Shown one piece after another: positions 34,744-42,273 of a stretch of DNA of 49,478 bases. The DNA lies in assembly GCA_964538485.1 (NCBI GenBank), contig CAZIHJ010000010.1, forward strand, positions 1-49,478, read 5' to 3'. Position 1 is the first letter of the stretch. Each line of letters begins with the position of its first letter. Origin of the DNA: JBJXHC01 sp964538485. Lineage in GTDB: Bacteria > Bacteroidota > Ignavibacteria > UBA10030 > UBA6906. A model generated the notes under the pieces. That model was not told where the DNA came from and did no database searches. It saw only the letters and a program-made list of their open reading frames with translations. A program made the position numbers and the translations under genes.

Positions 34744-35640
34744 TCACCAGTCGAGTTCCATCCCCTCGGCAGCAGCAATACACTCAAAATGGTATCCTTG
34801 ACGATGGATTTCTTGTCGACACTTCTTGACAATCTCATCTATCTGGGCATCACTGTGAGTCTGGTTATGATGAAACAACAGCAGACGTTGCACCTCCGCT
34901 TGAGCGGCGACTTCAAGCGCAAAGAGGTAGGGAGAGTGTCCCCAACCTACATGATGAGCATACTCCTCCGGCGTGTATGTTGCATCATGTATCAGTACCT
35001 CAGCACCCTGCGCGAAATCAAATATCCGCTGATTGGGGTTCCCCTTCCCTTTGCTGAATCTCTCCACAATTGCGCGATCAATGGTCTTGAGAGACCGTGC
35101 CCGCTCCCGGTCGAATGGCTCATTATCACTGATGTAGACCAGTGAACGTCCGCCGGCCTCAAGCCGATAGCCAAGAGCGAACGATGGGTGATACACATAG
35201 CAGGAGGTTAGTGTGGCTCCGAAGACGGGAAGAGTCTCTTCCTTCATTGAACGAAAGGTGATCTTCGCCTTGAGTTGGTTCAAGCGAATCGGGAAATACA
35301 CTCTGTCCATCTGGTCGGCAATCATCTTGCGCAGAGGTACTGTACGCGACCGCGGACCGATGACGATGAGCTCGTTTCCAGGAATGAACGCCGGTTTGAA
35401 AAACGGGAACCCTTGAATGTGGTCCCAGTGAGGGTGGCTGATGGCAAGATAGGCCTTTACAGATTCTCCGCGTGCGACAAGCGCATCACCAAGACTGCGG
35501 ATGCCCGTCCCGGCATCAAAAATAACAAGACTGTCGTCATCAAGACGGACTTCCACACACGGGGTGTTTCCGCCATACCGGATTGTCTCCTTTCCCGGCG
35601 TTGGAATCGAACCGCGTGTCCCCCAGAATTTAAGTCTCAT
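34744..35640 (-). CDS. MBL-fold metal-dependent hydrolase
   Basis: 298 residues of the metallo-beta-lactamase fold. The metal motif is SHPHWDHIQG (His69, His71, Asp73, His74), with VIFDAGTGIRSLG (about 39-51) before it and LIHDATYTPEEY and GWGHS later for the second metal site. The N-terminal KFWGTRGSIPTP is typical of a large group of MBL proteins resembling class II cyclic-nucleotide phosphodiesterases or PhnP-like enzymes; the substrate is unknown. It is the third gene of a likely operon with DUF3108 and the gamma-carbonic anhydrase (9-bp spacing). Confidence 0.9.
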   Translation of the reverse strand: MRLKFWGTRGSIPTPGKETIRYGGNTPCVEVRLDDDSLVIFDAGTGIRSLGDALVARGESVKAYLAISHPHWDHIQGFPFFKPAFIPGNELIVIGPRSRTVPLRKMIADQMDRVYFPIRLNQLKAKITFRSMKEETLPVFGATLTSCYVYHPSFALGYRLEAGGRSLVYISDNEPFDRERARSLKTIDRAIVERFSKGKGNPNQRIFDFAQGAEVLIHDATYTPEEYAHHVGWGHSPYLFALEVAAQAEVQRLLLFHHNQTHSDAQIDEIVKKCRQEIHRQGYHFECIAAAEGMELDW

Positions 35641-35649
35641 GGCATTCCG

Positions 35650-36153
35650 TTACCGATAGCGCCGGGCATACGTCACATAGTTGCCTGCTGAACGCATCAA
35701 CTCGGATTGTTCTTCGTCGGATAACTTCCGGATAACACGTGCCGGTACGCCTGCAACAAGGGAGCCTTCGGGTATTACCGCATGCTGGAGAACCACTGCA
35801 CCGGCAGCGACAAGTGAATGCGCACCGACTGTTGCATTATCAAGCACTATGGCTCCCATCCCTATCAGGCATCCGTCATGTACTGTGCAGCCGTGAACCA
35901 GGGCGCGATGCCCGACTGTAACATCGGAACCTATTTGCACAGGATAGTCGTGCGTCACATGTAACACCGACGCATCCTGGATGTTTGTTCGCTCGCCGAT
36001 CTTGATACCGTTGATATCCCCGCGCAAGACACAATTAAACCAGATACTTGAGTCGGCTTGCACCTGAACATTGCCGATGATATGAGCCCCTGCGGCAACA
36101 AACACCGACGGGTGAAGTTCAGGAGTGTGCCCTTCAAACGCCATCATGCCCAT
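35650..36153 (-). CDS. Gamma-carbonic anhydrase family hexapeptide protein
   Basis: 167 residues with left-handed beta-helix hexapeptide repeats (IWFNCVLRGDINGIKIGERTNIQD). Candidate metal ligands are in VLHVTHDYP (His65/His68) and VGHRALVHGC (His82, His87), as in YrdA/PaaY/CaiE-type gamma-class proteins. The family includes zinc or iron carbonic anhydrases and proteins with no proven activity. It starts six bases after the DUF3108 stop and ends nine bases before the MBL gene. Confidence 0.92.
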   Translation of the reverse strand: MGMMAFEGHTPELHPSVFVAAGAHIIGNVQVQADSSIWFNCVLRGDINGIKIGERTNIQDASVLHVTHDYPVQIGSDVTVGHRALVHGCTVHDGCLIGMGAIVLDNATVGAHSLVAAGAVVLQHAVIPEGSLVAGVPARVIRKLSDEEQSELMRSAGNYVTYARRYR

Positions 36154-36159
36154 CAGAAC

Positions 36160-36957
36160 CTACTCCTCTCCTCGCGGAGGTGTCCAACCTGCCCTCTTCC
36201 ATTCCATCAACTCAAGTGTCACACTGCCGATAATGACTTTCATTTTGGCAAGTACCGGCACACGGGCGTCGTCGTTGCTGAACCAACCCTCAAAGTCACC
36301 AGTTAACCCGAACAACCCTACAAACTCCGCCTTTCCATTGAACTCAATAACGTCAATCGGGTACTCCACGGCATCGATTTCCACCGCTGTACGTTTACCA
36401 TAAAAGTCTATGTACGTATTGACAAACTCCTCTTTGACGAGTGTGGGAATATTCAATTTTTTCCCCGAACGTACCTGCTCGCGGGAATAGAAGAAGATGG
36501 AAAGTCCGTCGTGCAGCCTTTTCTGCAACGACACAGTATCCCGCTTCTCCACCATTGTATCCCGCCGCCCAGTCTCCATGATTACGGAGTTGTTGGAATA
36601 ATCAAATGTATAACGCGAGAACTGCCACACGTTGTCTTCCTTGGACTTTCCAACAAACTTATGGGGGTAGACAGCCGAATCCATCCAGCTTTCGTACACT
36701 GCGTGGAGGTCAACGAATGGAACACCGGCGTACGAATCAATCAGGGCCTTGGCATGCCGCACTTCCGTGCCGTTGCGCTCGCTCTTGGCAAGTGTTCGAA
36801 ATCGCACCTGGCCGAGATCGAACGGACCGTAGCGGACATTATAGACCAATTCTTCGCCCTCGAGAAGCACTGGTGAAGTCGACGGGTCGGGATGCGCAAT
36901 AGCAGGGGCAGCGGCGGGAAGAGATTCAACCAACAGGAGCACTGTGCATAGTTTCAT
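36160..36957 (-). CDS. DUF3108 domain-containing exported protein
   Basis: 265 residues with a signal peptide (MKLCTVLLLVESLPAAAPAIA). GEELVYNVRYGPFDLGQVRF at the mature start and PTLVKEEFVNTYIDFYGKRT later match DUF3108, a beta-rich periplasmic family of unknown role. No ribosome site precedes the ATG, but a -10-like TATACT lies ten bases upstream, so the transcript may be leaderless. First gene of the DUF3108-gammaCA-MBL cluster. Confidence 0.85.
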   Translation of the reverse strand: MKLCTVLLLVESLPAAAPAIAHPDPSTSPVLLEGEELVYNVRYGPFDLGQVRFRTLAKSERNGTEVRHAKALIDSYAGVPFVDLHAVYESWMDSAVYPHKFVGKSKEDNVWQFSRYTFDYSNNSVIMETGRRDTMVEKRDTVSLQKRLHDGLSIFFYSREQVRSGKKLNIPTLVKEEFVNTYIDFYGKRTAVEIDAVEYPIDVIEFNGKAEFVGLFGLTGDFEGWFSNDDARVPVLAKMKVIIGSVTLELMEWKRAGWTPPRGEE

Positions 36958-36966
36958 GCACAGTGA

Positions 36967-36995
36967 AGTATAGAAGAACTTTCTCCGGTTTTTAA
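36967..36995 (-). promoter_or_regulatory. Possible promoter for the DUF3108 operon (leaderless)
   Basis: Minus-strand TTAAAA (36995-36990), 17-bp spacer, TATACT (36972-36967). The ATG at 36957 would lie at about +3, with no Shine-Dalgarno. The -35 is weak. Confidence 0.4.
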
Positions 36996-37023
36996 TGTGT
37001 AGGTACCTCTTGATGTCGCGGGG

Positions 37024-38640
37024 TTACTTCAAACTTGTCAAATTCCTGGCGATCTTTTCCGCCTCGGGAAACAACGTCATTGCCTTGGTGAACTGTGTAT
37101 CCTCCGCGAGCATGGTCCGTGAGGATCCTTCATTACCGAAGAGACTGCGGGCAATGAAGGCCTTCGTGAATGCCTTCACATAGCGGAGATCCTTTTCGTA
37201 TTGGTCCTGCTTGAACTCCACGTTCTTTGATTTCGCAACCGCAAGGAGTTCTTCAAGGATCTCGTCTGTTACTTTGAACTCATTCACGAACGCGTGACTG
37301 TCCTTCTGATACTTCTGTCGTAGTGCAGCACCATTTCGATCAATATACTTGTTCGCATACTCAAGAAATACCAGCTTGCTTCGCAACTGGACAGCGTATT
37401 CACTTAATCGGTCAGACTTTACAATGTAGTCCGGAGTGATGCCGCCTCCACCGTACACGGGACGTCCACCCGAAGTCTTGAACATCGGACGTGTCGAATC
37501 TTTTTCGGCCTGATGCTCGAGATTCACACCTTCCTCTTCTTCACGTTCGTATGCTTCGCGCTGGTACTGCATCTTGTCGGCACCGTATGGACGTTGAATC
37601 AATCGTCCGCTCGGAGTGTAGTACCGGGCGGTGGTGAGACGAAATGCCGACCCATCCTTCAAATCAAACTGACGCTGGACCAGACCTTTGCCAAAGCTGG
37701 TTTCACCAACAATAAGGCCCCGGTCCCAATCCTGCACGGCACCGGCAACGATTTCACTTGCCGAAGCAGACCCATTATTGACCAGAATAACAAGAGAAAC
37801 ATCGGCAAACTTTGCGCTGCCAGACGAAATATACTCTTCTTCAAATTCGGGTCGGCGGCCTTTTGTATAGACAATTTTCTTTCCCTTGGGCATCAATTCG
37901 TCAGAGATTTTGAACGCTTGCTCAAGGTATCCCCCGGCGTTGCCCCGAAGGTCAAAGACAAGGCGTTTCATCCCCTTTTGTTTCAAATCAGACACGGCCT
38001 GAACAAATTCCGAGTGGGTGGTCGCTGCAAACCGGGTTACGCTCACGTATCCCACTTCATCATCCACCATAAACGAAGCATCTACTGTGTACAGTGGAAT
38101 TTTGTCTCTTGTGATGTCAAACTCCAACAGGTCCTTGATGCCGGCGCGAAGGATAGAAACCCTGACTTTCGTTCCTTTGGGTCCCCTCAACTTCTGACGC
38201 ACACCGGCTTCGGTAATCCCCACTGAGGTGGAATCATCAATTTTCATGATCTTGTCACCCGCCTGAATGCCAAGCGCCTCACTCGGGCCACCCACAATAG
38301 GTGCGACAACCAGCAGCGTATCATTCAATACCTGGAATTCAATCCCAATTCCCTCAAAGCTCCCTTGAAATTCCTCATTCACCCGTTGCAATTGAGAGGC
38401 GGGAATATAGATAGAGTGCGGATCGAGATCGGTGAGGATCCCGTTTATGGCCGACTCGGTGAGTTTTTGGGTGTCCACGTCTTCAACATAGTACTTCTCG
38501 GTCAGGCTCAACACATCTTTGAACTTATTGAGCTGTTCATAGATGTTGTCACTGGAAATAACATTATTGAGCAACGACCCCGTCGCTACACTCAACACCA
38601 CTAGAATCACCACCGTCCTCAACGAAAATCGCTTTGCCAT
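37024..38640 (-). CDS. ctpA: S41 C-terminal processing peptidase (CtpA type)
   Basis: 538 residues. An N-terminal signal or anchor (LRTVVILVVLSVATGSLL) leads into a PDZ domain (about 95-170) and the S41 protease core. The catalytic Ser-Lys dyad is Ser293 (NNGSASASEIVAGA) and Lys318 (ETSFGKGLVQ). CtpA-type enzymes trim or degrade periplasmic and outer-membrane proteins. The C-terminal extension (about 430-538) is helical. ATG 38640 has GAAGGA upstream, and a promoter lies at 38747-38775. Confidence 0.95.
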   Translation of the reverse strand: MAKRFSLRTVVILVVLSVATGSLLNNVISSDNIYEQLNKFKDVLSLTEKYYVEDVDTQKLTESAINGILTDLDPHSIYIPASQLQRVNEEFQGSFEGIGIEFQVLNDTLLVVAPIVGGPSEALGIQAGDKIMKIDDSTSVGITEAGVRQKLRGPKGTKVRVSILRAGIKDLLEFDITRDKIPLYTVDASFMVDDEVGYVSVTRFAATTHSEFVQAVSDLKQKGMKRLVFDLRGNAGGYLEQAFKISDELMPKGKKIVYTKGRRPEFEEEYISSGSAKFADVSLVILVNNGSASASEIVAGAVQDWDRGLIVGETSFGKGLVQRQFDLKDGSAFRLTTARYYTPSGRLIQRPYGADKMQYQREAYEREEEEGVNLEHQAEKDSTRPMFKTSGGRPVYGGGGITPDYIVKSDRLSEYAVQLRSKLVFLEYANKYIDRNGAALRQKYQKDSHAFVNEFKVTDEILEELLAVAKSKNVEFKQDQYEKDLRYVKAFTKAFIARSLFGNEGSSRTMLAEDTQFTKAMTLFPEAEKIARNLTSLK

Positions 38641-38746
38641 AAATGCCTTTATCCTTCAATAAGATTCATTGCACCGTGACTATCTATAACTAGTTAACGT
38701 TCACCACGAGCAAAGAGTTTGGTCGAAAAAAAAGAATCTTGAAATG

Positions 38747-38775
38747 AGTATATCCAAAATTCAGTTGAGAGTCAA
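38747..38775 (-). promoter_or_regulatory. Predicted sigma-70 type promoter for ctpA
   Basis: Minus-strand TTGACT (38775-38770), 17-bp spacer, TATACT (38752-38747), in the spacer after the GT2 gene. Leader about 100 bases. Confidence 0.65.
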
Positions 38776-38781
38776 ACACAG

Positions 38782-38813
38782 GCCATGTTGGCAGGAATGC
38801 CTGCCTCACTGGC
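38782..38813 (-). terminator. Nested hairpin at the end of the GT2 gene
   Basis: GGCAGG-AATG-CCTGCC (38790-38805) is nested inside GCCA/TGGC arms (38782-38785 and 38810-38813), ending just after the GT2 stop. There is no T-run, so it is a weak terminator or an mRNA 3'-end stabiliser. Confidence 0.4.
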
Positions 38814-39536
38814 TCACCTTACCGGCTTCCATTCATCAAGAATCGAGCGCCGAAGGAAAAATACGGCCAGGAAATTGAGGAACCATGACGCGCTCACGTA
38901 AAGATAGCCGTATTTCCGATACCGCCGCGGCGATTCATAGACGCGAATATCCTTCAGAAACTTGATCCTGCCAACTTCCTTCAGGCGACGGAACATGTCA
39001 TAATCCTCACCAGCGGCAATTGCGGACGCATAACCATGAACCTGTTTGAACACGTCTTTTCGTATTACGTGACACTCGCCGCGTCCCATTCCCATCCCGA
39101 TGACGTTCATCATTGCAAACAACCAGTTATAGAAACCATGAAACATCCGGTCAGACATTCTCTCTTCCTCAGGATAAACGCCGACGCTGCATGTGAGCGC
39201 GGCAACCGGGCCGGCATTCAACTCTTCAGTCATGCGGGAGAAGAAATGGTCTGGATCCCTGATCAGCGTATCGGCATTCAGGAACATCAATACATCGCCT
39301 GTGGCGTTCTCCGCTCCGGCATTCCGGCCGAGTGAGATGGTCTGCTTGACACCCCCGGTATTCTCGATGACTATGCACTCATGACGCCGTGCAATTTCGA
39401 GTGTGCGGTCGGTGCTTCCGCCATCACTGACGACCACCTCAAGTTGATGACGATTGCGCAGTCCGGGGGTGAACTGTGCGAGCATGCCGTCCAACAGTTT
39501 TTCTTCGTTCAGCGTGGGAATGATAACACTGATCAT
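38814..39536 (-). CDS. Family 2 glycosyltransferase with C-terminal membrane helix
   Basis: 240 residues of the GT-A fold: VIIPTLNEEKLL (4-15), SDGGSTDRT with Asp38, and FLNADTL with Asp89 as the metal-binding D-x-D equivalent. EDYDMFRRL follows, as in polysaccharide and lipid-linked GT2 enzymes. A hydrophobic stretch near 211-230 (YVSASWFLNFLAVFFLRR) may anchor it to the membrane. Acceptor unknown. It follows the GH57 gene by 36 bp. Confidence 0.9.
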   Translation of the reverse strand: MISVIIPTLNEEKLLDGMLAQFTPGLRNRHQLEVVVSDGGSTDRTLEIARRHECIVIENTGGVKQTISLGRNAGAENATGDVLMFLNADTLIRDPDHFFSRMTEELNAGPVAALTCSVGVYPEEERMSDRMFHGFYNWLFAMMNVIGMGMGRGECHVIRKDVFKQVHGYASAIAAGEDYDMFRRLKEVGRIKFLKDIRVYESPRRYRKYGYLYVSASWFLNFLAVFFLRRSILDEWKPVR

Positions 39537-39572
39537 GCGGCGGGAGTCTCGAACAGAACCAATGAAAGAACC

Positions 39573-41687
39573 CTATAGTTGTGAAATTGCCTGAGTGAGT
39601 ACGATACGAACTTCCTTCTCCAACTTTATTCGCCAGTGCGGAACAACGACGGAACTTTGGAACACCCGCTCAAAGCCCGCTTCTGAAAGTGAAATAGTCT
39701 CGATCGGATGTCGCCAGAGTGTTGCGGGAGTATCCCAGGCGATCTTCACTTCAATCCCGAGCCATTCATCAACCAGAGAGCACGAATGCACTTCCTGCGT
39801 TTCGCCTGTACTGCGAAGCGTCTTATCCGTCAAAGGCAGTCCTTCGATGTCATAATATCTGTCATGAGCGCTTCCCGCCATCAAGCCAACATTCATCTCC
39901 ACCCCGAACCAAATCTCTGCAGGCACGGTGTCGCCATTGGTAAGAATGTACTCGACAGCAAACTCATTTGCATTTTCTCTGTATAGAATAGTTTTTTGTA
40001 CAGTAACGGGGTGTCGCGTACTCCCATGCCATAGCGCACCGGATCGTTCGAGTGAAACCTGTATCCGACCACTGCCACGCTTCACGGTACTGCGATATGG
40101 TTGATTGACAAAGTCACCCACTTCCAGATACTTGCACGTACTGAACGAGTCGAGCGTGGTTTCCGGTCCGAAGAAATGATCGATCAATGATGCACGACGG
40201 TACCAATCAAAATGCAGAAGGCGCTCCAGACCCTCTTCCTTCATCACCACACCATCGTGAACATTTGCTTTCTGCTTGTATTCCTCCCTGTTCACAAGTA
40301 GGCGTCGGTGGTATCCCTCTTCCCTCCGGCTCACAATGTCCAGCAGGTTGAATGCGATTGGTTTGTAATCCAATTCCACCAGGCTGCCGCCCGCTGAGGG
40401 TTTGAAATACAGATTCAGGTGATCGGATTCCACCAGCACTTCCGGTGCCCCGTCGCAATCAAAGTCGGTTTCCTCGACCGAGATGCCGCTCTTTTTCTCC
40501 AGTGTATCAAGTTTTGCTTCGGCCTGCAGTAGGTTACGGTAGACCGGGAAGCGCAGATTAGGAAGATACAATCCGCCAAAGACGCCATGCCAATACGGAT
40601 CGTTGCACTGACCGGCCCAGAGGTGGTTGAGGATTCCAGTATTGACTGTTTTCGTCTCGCTGATTTCCCGTATCCGATTGGCGACACGAAGCATCTTCTT
40701 GTGCATGTGGTTCGCCTCGGGGTATCTTGCCAGAAAATTTCTCCAGTACCCGCCGCGGACGAACATCGCATTGTTATCGAAGAGCTGCGCATCTTTGAGC
40801 TGTTTCTCAAATGTCTCAAGTTGCAAAAACGCCGTCGGATTGAGCGCCCATTTCAACATCTCGGAATATGACGCCGTGGGGAGGTAGATCCGTCCCTGGG
40901 ATGGGAACTCATCAACAACCGTGGAGAGATGTATTGTGGAAATAACCCCACGCTGCTCTTCCATCATCGTGCAGAACTGTTCGAGCCAGCCATCTTCATA
41001 GACATGCTTGAATGTCTTCGGCCACACCCCGAATTTCTCCCCGTCATCGGCATTGATAACGACACGCTGACCATCCTCCGACGAAACCTTCTGGAGGTAA
41101 TGCAGAGTCTCTTCGAGCGGACGGAACGGCACGGTATACCGCAATGTCTTGTCAATGGGAAGAACTTTGATGGTTGCACCCTGCTCCTCCGTAACATAAT
41201 ACCCGAGCAACTGGTCGTCATTGAGTCCGGCATGTTTGAAATGTGTATCATCTACCATGACGAATTCCACACCCGCGGCGGCAAGTGAACCGACAAGCGA
41301 TTGTTCCCACACACGTTCGGCCAGCCACATTCCACGGGGTTCATAATCGAACGTCTTGTGAATAAAATCCGAGAGCTTCTTGATTTGTCCGATGCGATCC
41401 GGCTCAGGAATAATCGCAAGAATGGCCTCATAGTACGCGCCGGTCAATAATTCAAGCTGCCCGCGCTTCACCATCTCCTTCATCTTCTCAACAAGTTCCG
41501 GATGATGCTTCACCAGCCATTCGAGCAAGGTTCCCGTCCAGTGCTGGGTGATCTTGAGCGACGGATGCCGGCCCATGACGTCGAGGAACGGTTTGTAGGA
41601 AAGCTGATACGCTTCCTCAAACACCTTGTCGAAGTTGCCGATGGGTTGATGATTGTGTACGGCGAACACCGTATGTATCTTCTTCAC
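39573..41687 (-). CDS. Glycoside hydrolase family 57, 4-alpha-glucanotransferase-like
   Basis: 704 residues. The GH57 opening motif HNHQPIGNF is at 11-19. The catalytic nucleophile Glu124 lies in MWLAERVWE and the acid/base Asp214 in INADDGEKFG, matching Glu123 and Asp214 of Thermococcus 4-alpha-glucanotransferase. The C-terminal beta-rich region fits the DUF1925/DUF1926 domains of that branch. The enzyme probably transfers maltooligosaccharides or processes glycogen in the cytoplasm (no signal peptide). It starts ten bases after the lipoprotein gene stop. Confidence 0.92.
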   Translation of the reverse strand: MKKIHTVFAVHNHQPIGNFDKVFEEAYQLSYKPFLDVMGRHPSLKITQHWTGTLLEWLVKHHPELVEKMKEMVKRGQLELLTGAYYEAILAIIPEPDRIGQIKKLSDFIHKTFDYEPRGMWLAERVWEQSLVGSLAAAGVEFVMVDDTHFKHAGLNDDQLLGYYVTEEQGATIKVLPIDKTLRYTVPFRPLEETLHYLQKVSSEDGQRVVINADDGEKFGVWPKTFKHVYEDGWLEQFCTMMEEQRGVISTIHLSTVVDEFPSQGRIYLPTASYSEMLKWALNPTAFLQLETFEKQLKDAQLFDNNAMFVRGGYWRNFLARYPEANHMHKKMLRVANRIREISETKTVNTGILNHLWAGQCNDPYWHGVFGGLYLPNLRFPVYRNLLQAEAKLDTLEKKSGISVEETDFDCDGAPEVLVESDHLNLYFKPSAGGSLVELDYKPIAFNLLDIVSRREEGYHRRLLVNREEYKQKANVHDGVVMKEEGLERLLHFDWYRRASLIDHFFGPETTLDSFSTCKYLEVGDFVNQPYRSTVKRGSGRIQVSLERSGALWHGSTRHPVTVQKTILYRENANEFAVEYILTNGDTVPAEIWFGVEMNVGLMAGSAHDRYYDIEGLPLTDKTLRSTGETQEVHSCSLVDEWLGIEVKIAWDTPATLWRHPIETISLSEAGFERVFQSSVVVPHWRIKLEKEVRIVLTQAISQL

Positions 41688-41697
41688 GGAATTCTTC

Positions 41698-42273
41698 TCA
41701 GCGGATAATGTAGTTCATGAAATATCGAATCTCCTGCGTTCTTACCGACTGCGCTTTTTGGAAGATCTGCATGGACGCCCGTGCAACAAAGCGAATCGAA
41801 TCCGAGACAAAATACACGCGTCCCATTGAGTCAACGTATTTCGTCAGGTTTACGAAGCGCCAGAAGTAGATGCCGTCGTCTGTGCGTTGCGACCATTGCT
41901 TCGCAAAGAACGCCGTTTGATTTACCCGTAACGTTAGCTGCCCCTGAAACACAATGCTCGGGTTCTGGAGTGCGGTGACACTGATTGGAATTGTCGCTCG
42001 TTGTGTCGGATCATCTTCCATCCAGAGCTCAACGCTCCCGCTGATCAACGCGGAGTCCTGCAACACCTCGTCATAGATGTTCGTCACAGCAATGTTCACA
42101 CCGCCAAAGAAACCAACATTCGCGCTATCTTCAATGATCGCCGGACCTTCCTCCACTGACATTGCGATATCAAGCACACGTGGCGGATCTTCCCGTGGTG
42201 GTAACGATTCGTTGCAGGAGAATGAAACGGCTCCACACGCAACCAAGGTCACAAGAATGAACTTAGAATTCAA
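41698..42273 (-). CDS. Predicted lipoprotein downstream of a TonB receptor
   Basis: The start is TTG 42273, overlapping the TonB receptor stop by 11 bases with GGAG six bases upstream; the frame runs to 42339 but upstream codons lie inside that gene. A lipobox-like AVSFSC gives an acylated Cys near residue 20. The beta-rich product (about 191 residues) has no recognised family. The coupling to the receptor gene suggests a joint role in surface binding or uptake. Confidence 0.75.
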   Translation of the reverse strand: MNSKFILVTLVACGAVSFSCNESLPPREDPPRVLDIAMSVEEGPAIIEDSANVGFFGGVNIAVTNIYDEVLQDSALISGSVELWMEDDPTQRATIPISVTALQNPSIVFQGQLTLRVNQTAFFAKQWSQRTDDGIYFWRFVNLTKYVDSMGRVYFVSDSIRFVARASMQIFQKAQSVRTQEIRYFMNYIIR

